Below, in pieces: positions 1 through 10,061 of a DNA stretch of 40,528 nt. This stretch comes from Gracilibacillus suaedae (GTDB lineage: Bacteria; Bacillota; Bacilli; Bacillales; Amphibacillaceae): assembly GCF_017599345.1 (NCBI RefSeq), contig NZ_JAGFVL010000022.1:1-40528 (forward strand), in the 5' to 3' direction. The notes beneath the pieces were generated by a model, which made no database searches, was not told the DNA's origin, and worked only from the letters and a program-made list of their open reading frames with translations. The position numbers and the translations under genes were made by a program. Positions within the stretch are counted from its first letter, which is position 1, and each line of letters opens with the position of its first letter.

Positions 1-86
1 AGCGCAGTATTCTGCCGGAGCGAATGACAACACTTCTCAAAAAACAGGATAGAACAACGCAAATCCATGTCCAGTTACTGCGCAGT
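1..86. repeat. Border-flanked palindromic element E1, right part, cut by window start
   Basis: The first 86 bases match the right end of elements E2 and E4: a B-module arm (GTATTCTGCCGGAGCG), a conserved subterminal stretch and the right border TTACTGCGCAGT at 75-86. The left part lies outside the window. It sits downstream of the ftsH terminator. Confidence 0.8.
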
Positions 87-116
87 TTATGGATTCTGCA
101 TTGCTTTCTTGAAGCG

Positions 117-155
117 TAAAAAAGCAGCTCCTTTTTAAAGTAGGAACTGCTTTTC
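117..155 (-). terminator. Intrinsic terminator of ftsH
   Basis: Read on the minus strand, AGCAGTTCCT pairs with AGGAGCTGCT around a 9-base loop and is followed by a T tract (A run at 117-122). It lies just beyond the ftsH stop codon. Confidence 0.85.
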
Positions 156-158
156 GTC

Positions 159-2183
159 TTATTGTTTATCTTTATCGTCGTCGGACTCTTCAGTTGATTT
201 GTCTTGGTCGAAATAGCTTTTTGAATCCTGGTCAAAATAGCTTTCTTCTTCCTTCGGTTGAATGTTTACTTTAAAGTCAGATGACTTGTTACCATCTTCC
301 TTTGTATCGTTCGTTTCTGTTGCAGATGGTTTTTCTTTACCATCTTGTTCAGAAACTACTGGATCTGGAAGTTTACCTTCTTCAAATAAACCTTTAATCT
401 GACCTGCATCTAATGTCTCAACTTCTAATAGAGTCTTCGCTACAAGCTCTAACTTGTCACGATTTTCTGTGAGAATTTGTTTTGCTCTGTTATAACATTC
501 TTGGATGAAGTTTTGGATTTCCTGATCGATTTCATATGCAATCGCATCACTGTAGTTTTGCTCATTTTGCATATCGCGACCTAAGAAAACTTGCCCTCCA
601 CCACTTCCAAATTGGAGAGGTCCAATCTTATCACTCATACCATATTCCATAACCATCTTACGAGCAATTCCGGTTGCGCGCTGGAAGTCATTGTGTGCAC
701 CAGTACTTGCTTCACCAAAGATGATTTCTTCAGCAACACGACCACCTAATAAACCGGTGATCTTATCGAACAACTCTGGTTTTGTCATAAAGTATCGATC
801 TTCACGCGGTAGCATGACAGCATACCCACCTGCTTGACCACGAGGTACAATCGTTACCTTATGTACCATATCTGCGTCATCTAGCACCATACCAATAATC
901 GTATGTCCACTTTCATGATATGCGACAATATTACGTTCTTTCTCCGATATAACCCTACTTTTCTTAGCAGGACCAGCGATGACGCGATCAATTGCTTCAT
1001 CAATATCTTCCATACCGATCTTCTCTTTATCATGTCGTGCTGCAACAAGTGCTGCTTCATTCAAGAGATTTTCGAGGTCTGCACCTGAGAAACCTGGTGT
1101 ACGCATAGCGATTGTCTTCAGATCAACATCATCTGCTAATGGTTTATTACGTGCATGAACACCTAATACGTCTTGACGACCTTTCAAGTCTGGACGATCC
1201 ACGGTGATTTGACGGTCAAAACGCCCTGGACGTAATAACGCAGGGTCTAAAATATCTGGTCTGTTAGTTGCAGCGATAATAATAATTCCTTCATTCTCAC
1301 CGAAACCATCCATTTCAACGAGCAATTGGTTTAAGGTTTGTTCACGTTCATCGTGACCCCCACCTACACCAGCTCCACGCTGACGACCTACTGCATCTAT
1401 CTCGTCAATAAAGATGATACATGGTGCATTTTTCTTCGCATTTTCAAATAAATCACGTACACGGGATGCACCAACACCGACAAACATCTCCACGAAATCC
1501 GAACCACTTATAGAGAAGAACGGAACTCCTGCTTCACCTGCAACAGCTCTGGCAAGTAATGTTTTACCTGTACCAGGAGGTCCTACTAGCAAAACCCCTT
1601 TTGGAATTTTTGCACCGATAGCAGAGAATTTGCGTGGATCTTTTAAGAAGTCAACTACTTCTACTAATTCCTGCTTCTCTTCATCCGCACCAGCAACATC
1701 TCTGAAACGAACTTTTTTCTTTTCTTCATTGTACATTTTCGCCTTACTCTTACCAAAGTTCATGACACGGCTACCACCGCCTTGCGCTTGGTTAAGCAAG
1801 AAGAAAAATAGAATGAATATAATAACAAATGGAATCATGGTTGTTAAAAAGGTAACCCATCCACTTGGTTGTTCTTCTTCTTCTACCCATAATATCCCCT
1901 GTTCATTAGCAGTTTCTTCAACTTGTTCAATAATACCTGGGCTATCTAGGATATTGGTCATAAAGGGTTTATCATCTTGCTCTAACTCCCCTACCACACG
2001 TATTACACCATTGGAAGGGCGCATTTCCATTTCTTTGATTTGGTTATTTTCCAATGCTTGCATAAATTCGTTTACTTTTAATTCTTCAGCCTGGTTGTTT
2101 TGGCTGCTGAATACTGATATGATCCCTATCACAACTAAAAAGATTACGAAATAGAGGATCACATTACGTATAATCCGATTCAT
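159..2183 (-). CDS. ftsH: ATP-dependent zinc metalloprotease FtsH
   Basis: Membrane-anchored AAA+ protease that extracts and degrades membrane and cytosolic proteins. The 674-residue product has two N-terminal membrane segments (about 7-25 and 110-131) around an extracytoplasmic domain, Walker A GPPGTGKT at 201-208, Walker B IIFIDE at 256-261, the second region of homology ([20 protein letters not shown]) and the zinc-binding HESGH at 423-427. This is the full family architecture. A strong Shine-Dalgarno (GGAGGAGG) precedes the ATG. The C-terminal tail is acidic and contains the duplicated motif SYFDQD; such tails vary among FtsH proteins. It follows hpt and ends at a strong terminator, as in B. 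subtilis. Confidence 0.97.
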   Translation of the reverse strand: MNRIIRNVILYFVIFLVVIGIISVFSSQNNQAEELKVNEFMQALENNQIKEMEMRPSNGVIRVVGELEQDDKPFMTNILDSPGIIEQVEETANEQGILWVEEEEQPSGWVTFLTTMIPFVIIFILFFFLLNQAQGGGSRVMNFGKSKAKMYNEEKKKVRFRDVAGADEEKQELVEVVDFLKDPRKFSAIGAKIPKGVLLVGPPGTGKTLLARAVAGEAGVPFFSISGSDFVEMFVGVGASRVRDLFENAKKNAPCIIFIDEIDAVGRQRGAGVGGGHDEREQTLNQLLVEMDGFGENEGIIIIAATNRPDILDPALLRPGRFDRQITVDRPDLKGRQDVLGVHARNKPLADDVDLKTIAMRTPGFSGADLENLLNEAALVAARHDKEKIGMEDIDEAIDRVIAGPAKKSRVISEKERNIVAYHESGHTIIGMVLDDADMVHKVTIVPRGQAGGYAVMLPREDRYFMTKPELFDKITGLLGGRVAEEIIFGEASTGAHNDFQRATGIARKMVMEYGMSDKIGPLQFGSGGGQVFLGRDMQNEQNYSDAIAYEIDQEIQNFIQECYNRAKQILTENRDKLELVAKTLLEVETLDAGQIKGLFEEGKLPDPVVSEQDGKEKPSATETNDTKEDGNKSSDFKVNIQPKEEESYFDQDSKSYFDQDKSTEESDDDKDKQ

Positions 2184-2219
2184 TGCCTACCTCCTCCCGA
2201 AACGAGAAAACTATAGTAA

Positions 2220-2249
2220 ATAGTATCATATTGCAAGACTTTATGACAA
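2220..2249 (-). promoter_or_regulatory. Candidate sigma-A promoter of ftsH
   Basis: TTGTCA and TACTAT lie 18 bases apart in the hpt-ftsH gap. Neither hexamer is perfect. ftsH has its own promoter in B. subtilis, so the position is plausible. Confidence 0.4.
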
Positions 2250-2274
2250 CTAATTACAACTGACGTTTGCTTGA

Positions 2275-2820
2275 TTATTCTTCTCCACCATAAACTTCTG
2301 GTTTTAAAATACCGATATATGGTAAGTTTCGATATTTCTCTTGATAATCTAATCCATAGCCCACCACAAATTCATTTGGCACTTCAAAACCTACCACATC
2401 TGCTTTAATATCAACAGTTCTTCCTTCAGGTTTATCTAATAATGTGACAATTTTAATAGAATTTGCCTGGCGGTACTTAAATAAATCAACTAAATAACTT
2501 AATGTAAGACCACTATCAATGATATCTTCAATAATTAAAATATCACGGCCTTCTACCTTTGTGTCTAAGTCTTTCACGATTTTAACTTCACCAGAGGAAC
2601 GCATTTCATTCCCGTAACTTGAAACATCCATAAAATCCATTTCTAGGTGTGTATCAATCGAACGTAAAATATCCGACATAAAAGGTAATGCACCTTTCAA
2701 CACACCAACCGCTAACGGAAACCTTCCTTCATATTCTTTGGTTAACTGTTCACCAAGCTCTTTACATTTCGCTTGTATTTGCTCTTCGGAAATTAATATT
2801 TCCTTTATTTCATCATGCAT
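2275..2820 (-). CDS. hpt: Hypoxanthine phosphoribosyltransferase
   Basis: Purine salvage enzyme that joins hypoxanthine (and usually guanine) to PRPP to give IMP (GMP) in the cytoplasm. The 181-residue protein carries the PRPP-binding signature [12 protein letters not shown] near residues 95-106 and the expected family length. The gene starts 11 bases after tilS with an AGGAGG ribosome site. The tilS-hpt-ftsH order is the conserved Bacillus arrangement; in B. subtilis HprT and TilS also act together on ftsH transcription, which is known for that species and not shown here. Confidence 0.95.
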   Translation of the reverse strand: MHDEIKEILISEEQIQAKCKELGEQLTKEYEGRFPLAVGVLKGALPFMSDILRSIDTHLEMDFMDVSSYGNEMRSSGEVKIVKDLDTKVEGRDILIIEDIIDSGLTLSYLVDLFKYRQANSIKIVTLLDKPEGRTVDIKADVVGFEVPNEFVVGYGLDYQEKYRNLPYIGILKPEVYGGEE

Positions 2821-2831
2821 CTTGCTGCCTC

Positions 2832-4238
2832 CTATTCATTTGAATCTGTATATGTTAATGAAATATATTTCCCAACAGAACCTTCTTGTTCTATTTCCGC
2901 TTTCTTTAAACCAACAATCCATAGCAAAGTTCCATCAGCACCGAATATGAGTGGCCAGCTGTCTCGTAAAAAAACAGGAACCTTCTCATCAATAAATATA
3001 TCTTTTACCTTCTTCCGACCATTTAACCCTCTCACCTTGATACGATCCCCTGGCATTCTTACTCTCATACTCAGTGGGAATAATGATTCACATTCGATCG
3101 GGATATGTAAAGTTTGATTATCTTCATGGATGGCTCCAGAGGTATAAGTAGTTTCAAGGGTGGCACCGTTCGGTAATAGCATTACACCGGGAACCTTTAT
3201 GAATTGGTGGACTTTCCATTCCTTTTTGACTTGGGAGAGAAAGTGGATACGCAATTCTTGGTAATTTTTTGTTACTTTTAAGGATTTTGGAAAGTCTAAA
3301 GTAACATTACTCTTTTCTTGTTCTAATAATGCAAAAAAAGCTTTTTCATGTTGTGTAGATAAATCTGTCGGTACTTCTTGATAAAGATAGTTTAATATTA
3401 GATGAAAGGCTCGTCTTTGTAAAGCTATCGGGTAAGATCGAAAAGCATCAATATTAAAAAATACCGTGTCTTTTTTACATGTTACAACTTCATGCCACAT
3501 TGCTTTGGATTGTGCTTGGAGGAATTCTTCATCCTCCGTCAAACGCTCTGTCATTTCCTGTACATGAAGATGGACGTGACGATCTTGCTGCTTGAGCAAT
3601 GGTAAAACATGCAACCGGAAGAAATTGCGTGTATAGTCCATGGATTGGTTTGAAGGATCCTCCCTGGGAACGATCTCGAGCTCTCGGCAATATTGGTAAA
3701 TTTCATTCTTAGATAAACATAATAAAGGCCTAATGATATGTCCGTTTGCGAATTTTCTTTTTACTGGAATACCAGTTAAAGCAGCTGGATTAGACTGACG
3801 TACCAATCGCATTAATACAGTTTCTATCTGGTCATCACCATGATGTGCCAAAGCTAAAAAATCAGATCCTGTTTCTTCCATAACTTCTTCAAATACTTGA
3901 TATCGCAAAATACGGGCTGCTACTTGTGTTCCTTCTTTATGTATTTCTTTTCTCCTGTTCACATCTACCTGCTTGCCTATAAAAGGGACGCCTAATTGTT
4001 CACAAACCTGTTCAACGTATTGAACATCTTCTGCAGAATCTTCCCCTCGCAAACCATGATCAATGGATATTACCCTAACTTGTACATCCCATAGTTTCTG
4101 CAAGCTTACTAAATAGTGTAGTAATAACAAAGAATCTGCACCACCTGAAACACCTACTAACACCTTTGCACGCTTGTGTAGTAATTGATGTCTCTTCATA
4201 AATGGCGTTAATTTATCATAAAGGGTTGTTTTACTCAA
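2832..4238 (-). CDS. tilS: tRNA(Ile)-lysidine synthetase TilS
   Basis: Converts C34 of the CAU-anticodon tRNA-Ile to lysidine using ATP and lysine, an essential decoding step. The N-terminal PP-loop motif SGGADS is present, followed by the TilS substrate-binding regions and a C-terminal domain. The reading frame opens upstream at an ATG (4253) with no ribosome site. A TTG at 4238, preceded by GGTGGTG and giving [10 protein letters not shown], fits better and is chosen here (468 residues). It is followed closely by hpt. The exact start is moderately sure; the identity is firm. Confidence 0.92.
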   Translation of the reverse strand: MSKTTLYDKLTPFMKRHQLLHKRAKVLVGVSGGADSLLLLHYLVSLQKLWDVQVRVISIDHGLRGEDSAEDVQYVEQVCEQLGVPFIGKQVDVNRRKEIHKEGTQVAARILRYQVFEEVMEETGSDFLALAHHGDDQIETVLMRLVRQSNPAALTGIPVKRKFANGHIIRPLLCLSKNEIYQYCRELEIVPREDPSNQSMDYTRNFFRLHVLPLLKQQDRHVHLHVQEMTERLTEDEEFLQAQSKAMWHEVVTCKKDTVFFNIDAFRSYPIALQRRAFHLILNYLYQEVPTDLSTQHEKAFFALLEQEKSNVTLDFPKSLKVTKNYQELRIHFLSQVKKEWKVHQFIKVPGVMLLPNGATLETTYTSGAIHEDNQTLHIPIECESLFPLSMRVRMPGDRIKVRGLNGRKKVKDIFIDEKVPVFLRDSWPLIFGADGTLLWIVGLKKAEIEQEGSVGKYISLTYTDSNE

Positions 4239-4304
4239 ACACCACCACCCCATCCAATCTTGTTTACATTATTTTAACATAATATGAATGATAAAATCTT
4301 TTTA

Positions 4305-5249
4305 TCACATAAAAAATGTAACATAAAGATAACAGGCACCTCCAATAGTTAATATACTACCTATTTCAAGAAAAGGATATAATGCTTCATGAGGGCTCTT
4401 TGCTTTTTGATGACGTCTTCTCTTATCTCTTTTAGACTTCTGATGAATAAAATAATTCAACAAAAAATCTTTTATCTGTTCAGCCTCTGTTATCGAATTA
4501 TTAATGAGCATCAGTAATAATTTTCTCAATGGATCGATTGCCACTGCCTGATTGATTTTCTGTTCTAATGTTTTTTTAGGATTACTTCCTTTAGTAAAAC
4601 CATTTGGATAATAGACTCGCAAGATCACCATTGCTAGCGCGAAGAGATCGTAACCTGGGTCAGCTTTACGTGAACCACATTGCCAATAAGCACGATCATA
4701 GAATTCAGTATACTCTTTGATCGCTCTACCTTGTAAGGTTGTCCCACCGACATCAACCCATCTTAATTGAACGGGCTTACGTGATACAATTAAATTTTCT
4801 ATCTTTAAATCACCAAATACATACCCCTGCTGATGTAATACATGTAAATCATTAGCAAATTTGATCAAAAGAGATACTAACCATTCATGACCATTCCTTC
4901 TAATAAAATCATGCAAGGACTCACCAGATATATATTCCATTACATAAAATGAATAGGTAAAGCCATTCTGAGCCTGATAATCATCCACATCTATCAAAGA
5001 AGGTCCAAGGTGATAACCTTGAACCGCTTGGAAGGATTTCAATACGTTTACTTCAGAACTCACAGAAGCACTTTGTTTACTGATTTTCAGTGCTACTTGT
5101 TTTTTTTCGTGTACACAAAGGTAAACTGCGCCAATCGCACCACTACCCAGTTTTTTTACGACATGGTAATGGTGACGGTGCCATTTACCTTTGACAATTT
5201 GTCCTTTTCTTAACTGAATATCAGGCTTCTTCGATGTCTGTGTAATCAT
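4305..5249 (-). CDS. yabT: YabT-like serine/threonine protein kinase with C-terminal membrane anchor
   Basis: Hanks-type kinase of 314 residues. It has a glycine-rich loop GSGAIGAV at 35-42, the VALK lysine at 55, GDLKIEN at 146-152 in place of the usual HRDxxxxN, and DVG at 166-168 in place of DFG. One hydrophobic segment ends the protein (about 297-312). B. subtilis YabT has the same plan, lacks an extracellular sensor domain, binds DNA and phosphorylates RecA during sporulation; those roles are carried over by homology. The ATG at 5249 has a GAAGGAGA ribosome site and gives the best start, overlapping yabS by 29 bases. An in-frame ATG at 5285 lacks such a site. Confidence 0.9.
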   Translation of the reverse strand: MITQTSKKPDIQLRKGQIVKGKWHRHHYHVVKKLGSGAIGAVYLCVHEKKQVALKISKQSASVSSEVNVLKSFQAVQGYHLGPSLIDVDDYQAQNGFTYSFYVMEYISGESLHDFIRRNGHEWLVSLLIKFANDLHVLHQQGYVFGDLKIENLIVSRKPVQLRWVDVGGTTLQGRAIKEYTEFYDRAYWQCGSRKADPGYDLFALAMVILRVYYPNGFTKGSNPKKTLEQKINQAVAIDPLRKLLLMLINNSITEAEQIKDFLLNYFIHQKSKRDKRRRHQKAKSPHEALYPFLEIGSILTIGGACYLYVTFFM

Positions 5250-5955
5250 CGCGTGTAAATCTCCTTCGTAACGTCTTCTTGCCAAATTGATACATAGCTT
5301 CTTTTAAAGCTGGTCCAGTTGGTGTAATACCTCCGCTTGATATTTTAGCAAAAATAGAAGTGATAGAATCTAGCTTTGATGTCCAATCTACTAATTGTTG
5401 AATCGGCTTCTTTCGTCCAGGAAATTGATATACAGCAAAACGACTCCGCCCAATCCTTGCATTCATACTGATGGAAAGATCAATAAGAGCTTCTTGAACA
5501 GTTGGTAGTTTATTGGTCATGCTGGCACTTGTATCAACAAGTACTAACACTTCTAAATCACATGTCTCTCCTAATTCATCGACTACTTCCATAACCTCCC
5601 CGCGCTGTTCTGGGGGTAATTCTTCCATTGTTTTTTCACTACCTAAGATTTGCTTTAATTCATTATTCACAACTCCTTGCAACGTTTCCGTCATCGCCTG
5701 CTTGGTAACAGTTTGAACGGTTTGTGCTAATGCATCCTGATAAACAATTTGACTAACCCCTTGTCCGTTTTCAGAGATTTCTTCTACTTCTTCCAATCCT
5801 TCAGGTTGTTCTGTATGATCATCTTCTAATATGCCAATGACATTAACAGTAATTCCTTGTTCGGCTACTAAACTAGCTACTAATGCTGGATCTTCTCCTT
5901 GGTTAGAGCAACCATCCGTAATTAAAAGAATTTGTTTAAGTGTCCCAGTTTTCAT
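5221..5955 (-). CDS. yabS: von Willebrand factor A domain protein YabS
   Basis: A 244-residue protein with VWA-type segments: ILLITDGCSNQG near the N terminus and, later, LEVLVLVDTSASM, whose DTSAS is a MIDAS-like metal-binding motif. The biochemical role is unknown. In B. subtilis the gene lies between spoIIE and yabT, as here. The start has GGAGGG six bases upstream of the ATG. The 3' end overlaps yabT, so the two are probably translationally coupled. Confidence 0.85.
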   Translation of the reverse strand: MKTGTLKQILLITDGCSNQGEDPALVASLVAEQGITVNVIGILEDDHTEQPEGLEEVEEISENGQGVSQIVYQDALAQTVQTVTKQAMTETLQGVVNNELKQILGSEKTMEELPPEQRGEVMEVVDELGETCDLEVLVLVDTSASMTNKLPTVQEALIDLSISMNARIGRSRFAVYQFPGRKKPIQQLVDWTSKLDSITSIFAKISSGGITPTGPALKEAMYQFGKKTLRRRFTRDDYTDIEEA

Positions 5956-6038
5956 GCATTTCCCTCCTATTATTGGTCATTGATTATTAGTAAGGTTCGC
6001 CAATATTGGGGGGAATTATACGTTTGACTTGCTGTTCA

Positions 6039-8495
6039 TTAGCTAATGTCTTCTCTTTCAAATTGCCGAAAGGAACGAATAGGTGCCCATTGTGGTTGAT
6101 TTTCCGTAATTTGAGCTACCAATACCGTCATATCGTCTTCAATCTCACCACTTTGAGTTCGAATCACCTCTTCCAGTAATAAATCAGCGATCTCTTGAGG
6201 TTCTTTTGTTTCCATTTCCAGCAGTTTTCGCTTCAACCATAGATCGACATTCTCTATGTCTTTCGGACCTTCAAAAATCCCATCACTCATCATAATTAAG
6301 AAATCTCCTGCTTTTAATTGTGCACTGACAACATCAACTTCTACCTCCTGAATAATCCCGATGGGAAGGTTACTAGCCTCTATCTTCTCTACAGCATCAC
6401 TCCGCATAATAAAACTAGGAGTAGAACCTACCTTCAAAAAGCGAACGACTGCATGGTGGAGATCAACCATTGCCAAATCTAATGTTGCATAAATCTCTTC
6501 ATTTGTTCTGAGTGCTAAGATGGAGTTGATCGATTTAATTGCTACCTGCTCATGTAAACCAGATTCTAAAATTTGTTGTAATAACCGTAATGTTTCGGTA
6601 CTTTCTTCATGTGCTCTGTCTCCATTTCCCATCCCGTCACTAATAGCTAAAGCATATTTTCCGGCACCAAGCTCCATTGATTTATAGCAATCCCCCGATA
6701 TTAATCCTCCTCCTTTGGCTGCGTGTGCCACTCCAGTATCAATGACGAATTTTCTGGCAGAACCAAAGGTAAAAAAGCTATGTCCTTTTGCTAAAGGAGA
6801 TAGATCTTCTGTAACGACAATGATCGTTTCGTCCAATATATCAGAAAGAATAGGTGCGATCAGTTTGGCAGCTTCTCCATGGTATTGCTGGAACGCAATC
6901 ACCATTTCAATATCGATGTTTCCTTTCTCTAAACTATAAATATCTAATTTTTCTAGTTCAATCCCTACGTGTTTTAACGCTGCAACTATTTCAATTTCCT
7001 GTTGCTCATGGTTTTCTTTTTCTTTGAGAATTTCACTAGCAAAATTCTCCATAACTTCTGATACACCACTTAATTGATCTGCGACAAAACGTCTGCTTTC
7101 TAACACTTGTTTCTTCAGTTGTTTGTTTGCTTCAAAAAATGATAGTTCTTGTTGCATGGTATCGATCACTTTACGAGATTTAATACAGTGATTTTCAAAC
7201 TGTCTGTTCGTTATATTATTTAATTGATTATCTGACTCCAATTGATCTTTGACATCTCGCATTAAATCATATGTTTTATCAAATTGTTGTACCCAACAGG
7301 TTTCTTTTTTAAAGCATGTTTGACAAGTTTTTTCTGTGACATTACTTAAATAGTAGTCCACTTCTAGATCCTGTTCCTGCCATTGATTGGATTCTGTTTG
7401 AAAGCTGCGAGATAACGCTTTAAATACATTGGAGAACCGTTCGACTCGATGGGCAGTAACATTACGAACCTTTTGCAAATATTGCTCCTGCTCATTAGTA
7501 TGTTCAACCGTTCCTGGAATATATTTAGCAATCTGTTTAATCAATTTGCTTGGTGTTATTAAAAACAATAATATCGCTATGGCTGATTCCATTAATGCTG
7601 TTGCCAGATAATCAAAGGATTCGCCATATAAACTGATTAACAACGTACTAATTAATAAACCTAAACTGACAGCCAGTTTTCTTCCTTCTTTCAGTAACCC
7701 ACCTAACAAGCCTGAAAAAGCTAATAAACTCATTTGAAACATATTGGCGATACTAGCAAGGCTCAATATTAATCCTGCTACAACTCCAACAGTGGAACCA
7801 ATTGCTGCACCACCAACCAAGGCAAGGAGCAATACTAAATATCGTGCCAAAACCTGTTCCATTTGCGCATCATAGATTTCTACACCAATTACTCCAGTTA
7901 GTACCGAAGCTAATAAAATGATAAAACAAACAATTTCTTCATTTTTTAAGAGTGGTTTATATCTTTTTGGTGATAATAATGGAATACTTTGCATAAAGAT
8001 TAGTAATAGAACAGCTGCCAATATCCCTTCAACAAGAGCAATGACCCATTCCAGATATGTTAGCTTTGCTGTCATCGCATAGATACTTATTCTAGGAATA
8101 CTTGCTGCAAAAAAGACGAAGAACGGTAAGATCCTCTCGACCGACTTCGATTGATAGATAAAAAAGGAGAGGACTATTAAGATAGAAATTGATAAAAATA
8201 TATAGAAGCTATGTGATAGACTGTATGTAAAAGCTCCTATTAATGAGAATGTAATAAGTGGAAGTACTTTGTCCCGACGTAAAAACCAGACTGCCGCAAC
8301 AAAAGCGATCACAAATGGTGAAAGTGTCGATAAGATGACAGCTCTTCCTAATAGAAAACCGATAATACAAATAAGCAAACCTTTCTCAAACAATAAGCTT
8401 GTCCAATGTTGGCCGATCTTTTGGCGTAAGTTATTCATCATAGGATGAGAACTAGAAAAAAAAGATTTTGGTTTATTATCCGTATATGTGTTCAT
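6039..8495 (-). CDS. spoIIE: Stage II sporulation protein E, PP2C-type phosphatase
   Basis: Membrane phosphatase that dephosphorylates SpoIIAA to release sigma-F in the forespore and that also acts with FtsZ at the polar septum. The 818-residue protein has about ten hydrophobic segments in residues 38-330, a central regulatory region, and a C-terminal PP2C domain with the metal-binding stretches SDGMGNG, MMSDGIFEGP and DDMTVLV. Length and architecture match the family (about 827 in B. subtilis). GAGGAG precedes the ATG. It leads the spoIIE-yabS-yabT cluster and has a Spo0A-type promoter upstream. Confidence 0.97.
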   Translation of the reverse strand: MNTYTDNKPKSFFSSSHPMMNNLRQKIGQHWTSLLFEKGLLICIIGFLLGRAVILSTLSPFVIAFVAAVWFLRRDKVLPLITFSLIGAFTYSLSHSFYIFLSISILIVLSFFIYQSKSVERILPFFVFFAASIPRISIYAMTAKLTYLEWVIALVEGILAAVLLLIFMQSIPLLSPKRYKPLLKNEEIVCFIILLASVLTGVIGVEIYDAQMEQVLARYLVLLLALVGGAAIGSTVGVVAGLILSLASIANMFQMSLLAFSGLLGGLLKEGRKLAVSLGLLISTLLISLYGESFDYLATALMESAIAILLFLITPSKLIKQIAKYIPGTVEHTNEQEQYLQKVRNVTAHRVERFSNVFKALSRSFQTESNQWQEQDLEVDYYLSNVTEKTCQTCFKKETCWVQQFDKTYDLMRDVKDQLESDNQLNNITNRQFENHCIKSRKVIDTMQQELSFFEANKQLKKQVLESRRFVADQLSGVSEVMENFASEILKEKENHEQQEIEIVAALKHVGIELEKLDIYSLEKGNIDIEMVIAFQQYHGEAAKLIAPILSDILDETIIVVTEDLSPLAKGHSFFTFGSARKFVIDTGVAHAAKGGGLISGDCYKSMELGAGKYALAISDGMGNGDRAHEESTETLRLLQQILESGLHEQVAIKSINSILALRTNEEIYATLDLAMVDLHHAVVRFLKVGSTPSFIMRSDAVEKIEASNLPIGIIQEVEVDVVSAQLKAGDFLIMMSDGIFEGPKDIENVDLWLKRKLLEMETKEPQEIADLLLEEVIRTQSGEIEDDMTVLVAQITENQPQWAPIRSFRQFEREDIS

Positions 8496-8521
8496 TTATA
8501 TCACTCCTCTGTCCACATTAA

Positions 8522-8582
8522 ATCACATCTCCTCTCGATTTTTTGTCAAAACAAGGAAGATGCCGTTCTAAAAAGTTCGACG
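8522..8582 (-). promoter_or_regulatory. spoIIE promoter with Spo0A boxes
   Basis: On the minus strand TTGACA (8549-8544) is followed after about 21-22 bases by an AT-rich -10 candidate (ATTTAA/TTTAAT), the over-long spacing typical of Spo0A-activated sigma-A promoters such as B. subtilis spoIIE. On the plus strand TTTGTCAAA at 8542-8550 is one base off the 0A box TTTGTCGAA. A second box-like CGTCGAA (minus) lies at 8575-8581. Binding is inferred. Confidence 0.65.
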
Positions 8583-8701
8583 CTATTCTTTATATAAAGA
8601 ACCAAACGACATTTTCTTCTCACCTTGCCTTTGACTTCTTTCAATAATTTTGACAGACCGTGTTGATACAGAAAAGATAATAAGAAATTTGAAGTTGTTT
8701 G

Positions 8702-8730
8702 TTGACAGATAGGTAAAGCTGTTGTATTAT
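8702..8730 (+). promoter_or_regulatory. Sigma-A promoter of tRNA-Met
   Basis: TTGACA (8702-8707), a 17-base spacer, and TATTAT (8725-8730). Initiation would fall about 35 bases before the mature tRNA. It is near consensus and correctly placed. Confidence 0.88.
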
Positions 8731-8773
8731 ATTTTTTGTGTCTTTCAAATAAGACAACTTTCTTTTATACGGT

Positions 8774-8847
8774 GGCGGTGTAGCTCAGCTGGCTAGAGCG
8801 TACGGTTCATACCCGTGAGGTCGGGGGTTCGATCCCCTCCGCCGCTA
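8774..8847 (+). tRNA. tRNA-Met (CAT anticodon)
   Basis: The 74-base cloverleaf has acceptor GGCGGTG paired with CGCCGCT (two G-T wobbles), D arm GCTC/GAGC, anticodon stem TACGG/CCGTG with loop TTCATAC, T arm GGGGG/CCCTC with TTCGATC, and discriminator A. CCA is not encoded (TAA follows), so it must be added after transcription. The identity could be elongator or initiator by anticodon alone; a G1-U72 acceptor end rather than an unpaired C1-A72 argues for elongator. In B. subtilis a tRNA-Met and a tRNA-Glu sit at this locus; only one tRNA is seen here. Confidence 0.95.
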
Positions 8848-8853
8848 TAAGGC

Positions 8854-8886
8854 AAAAGACTTAGGCAAATGCCTAAGTCTTTTTTA
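8854..8886 (+). terminator. Intrinsic terminator of tRNA-Met
   Basis: AAAAGACTTAGGC pairs with GCCTAAGTCTTTT around four bases, followed by further T residues, seven bases after the tRNA. Confidence 0.9.
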
Positions 8887-8932
8887 TATAAACTAATACA
8901 CTCGCCAACTCTATTATTCAATGTAAATACAG

Positions 8933-9386
8933 ACTGCGAACTAATGGAAATTTCCGAATTGAGACTTTCTTCCAATCTGATTTTTGCTTGAGTGCTTGCA
9001 TACGCTACGACAAGATACTTCGCTTTCCACGGGCATGGCCTCAGCCTCCTCAGAAAACAAAGAACGTTTTCTTGCGGGGTCTTCGGACACGTGCTGGTCC
9101 CGTAGGAGTCTACGTATCTTGCCTTCGCTTTGCGTAGTGTTCTGATTGTTGAAAGAAGTAACACCGAGAAATGGTTACCGAGTATTTCCTCTTACAAAAG
9201 GTAGAATTATCTACATAGCGGAGGCAGAATACGGAGACTCCTGTGGGACAGCGAGAGCTGAAGATCCACTTTGCAAAGTTAGCTGAAGCCGAGCCCACGG
9301 AAAGCGCAGTATTCTGCCGGAGCGAATGACAACACTTCTCAAAAAACAGAATGAAACAACTCAAGTCCATGACGTTACTGCGCAGT
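8933..9386. repeat. Border-flanked palindromic element E2 (B-type interior)
   Basis: The 454-bp element has left border ACTGCGAACTAA (8933-8944) and right border TTACTGCGCAGT (9375-9386). The interior holds two consecutive palindromic units. The first runs from about 9001 (ACGCTACGACAAGATAC) to about 9140 (reverse-matching GTATCTTGCC...GCGTAG). The second runs from GGCAGAATAC near 9224 to GTATTCTGCC near 9310. It fills most of the 726-bp gap between tRNA-Met and yabR. Open frames crossing it resemble no protein I know and are treated as fortuitous. Confidence 0.8.
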
Positions 9387-9479
9387 AGCAGTATATGTAT
9401 TTTGTGTTAATATGTTTATTCGCGAAGGATACTATAGTTAAACCAGTACCTCCCTTCTATAGACTTACCCCTTACAAAG

Positions 9480-9514
9480 AAAAAGCTACCGATCATTTGA
9501 TCGATAGCTTTTTC
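9480..9514 (-). terminator. Intrinsic terminator downstream of yabR
   Basis: The minus strand reads AGCTATCGATCA, two bases, TGATCGGTAGCT, then TTTTT. One pair is G-U on this strand but a mismatch on the other, which supports minus-strand use for yabR. Confidence 0.8.
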
Positions 9515-9573
9515 TTTATGATATATAATTACGAGTCACATCCGTCTTCTTTACGTTACATAGACAGCAAGTT

Positions 9574-9984
9574 TTAGCCTTTTCTCGCCCCTCGTCCTCC
9601 GCGTTTTGATTCTGTATGCTTTTTAAGCGTCGCTAAGCGATCTTCAGAATCTTTTAAGAAACGATTCATTTTTTGTTCAAATGATTCGCCTCTTTCGCGG
9701 TTATTTTTTGGATTTCCTTGATTTTTGCGACGATTAGATGGCGGTGGATTGTCTTTTGCTTTTTTAATGGACAAACCGATTTTACCATCATCTTCGACAT
9801 TAAGAACCTTAACTGTTACTTCATCACCGACAGTTAGGTGTTCATTAATGTCTTTTACATAATTATCGGCAACTTCACTAATATGAACTAGACCTGTTTT
9901 ACCTCCAGGTAATTCAATAAACGCTCCAAAATTAGTGATTCCTGTTACCTTTCCCTGCAACTTGCTGCCTACTTCGATTGACAT
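9574..9984 (-). CDS. yabR: S1-domain RNA-binding protein YabR
   Basis: A 136-residue protein with one N-terminal S1 (OB-fold) RNA-binding domain (about residues 4-72; GKVTGITNFGAFIELPGGKTGLVHISEV is the diagnostic stretch), then a basic, low-complexity tail. Similar small S1 proteins (YabR, YugI) associate with RNA or ribosomes, but the precise role is not settled. A good AAGGAGG site lies upstream of the ATG, and a separate sigma-A promoter overlaps the end of divIC, so it can be transcribed on its own. Confidence 0.88.
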   Translation of the reverse strand: MSIEVGSKLQGKVTGITNFGAFIELPGGKTGLVHISEVADNYVKDINEHLTVGDEVTVKVLNVEDDGKIGLSIKKAKDNPPPSNRRKNQGNPKNNRERGESFEQKMNRFLKDSEDRLATLKKHTESKRGGRGARKG

Positions 9985-10031
9985 AAAAAAATTGCTCCTC
10001 CTTAAATTTTAAAAAAATATACTACAACTAT

Positions 10032-10061
10032 ATTATAGCCAAGCAATTAAAACGGTGTCAA
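10032..10061 (-). promoter_or_regulatory. Sigma-A promoter of yabR
   Basis: TTGACA (10061-10056) and TATAAT (10037-10032) on the minus strand with an 18-base spacer. The -35 box overlaps the divIC stop codon. Confidence 0.8.

Noticed and set aside
1414-2154. 246-codon plus-strand open frame
   Set aside because: It is antisense to the well-supported ftsH gene and has no start signal; a shadow frame.
8793-9370. Overlapping minus-strand open frames of 86 and 123 codons
   Set aside because: One runs across the tRNA-Met gene and both lie in element E2; there is no ribosome site and no recognisable domain.
8933-9386. CRISPR array or attC-like integron cassettes
   Set aside because: The palindromic units are not regularly spaced, have no unique spacers, and no cas or integrase gene is present.
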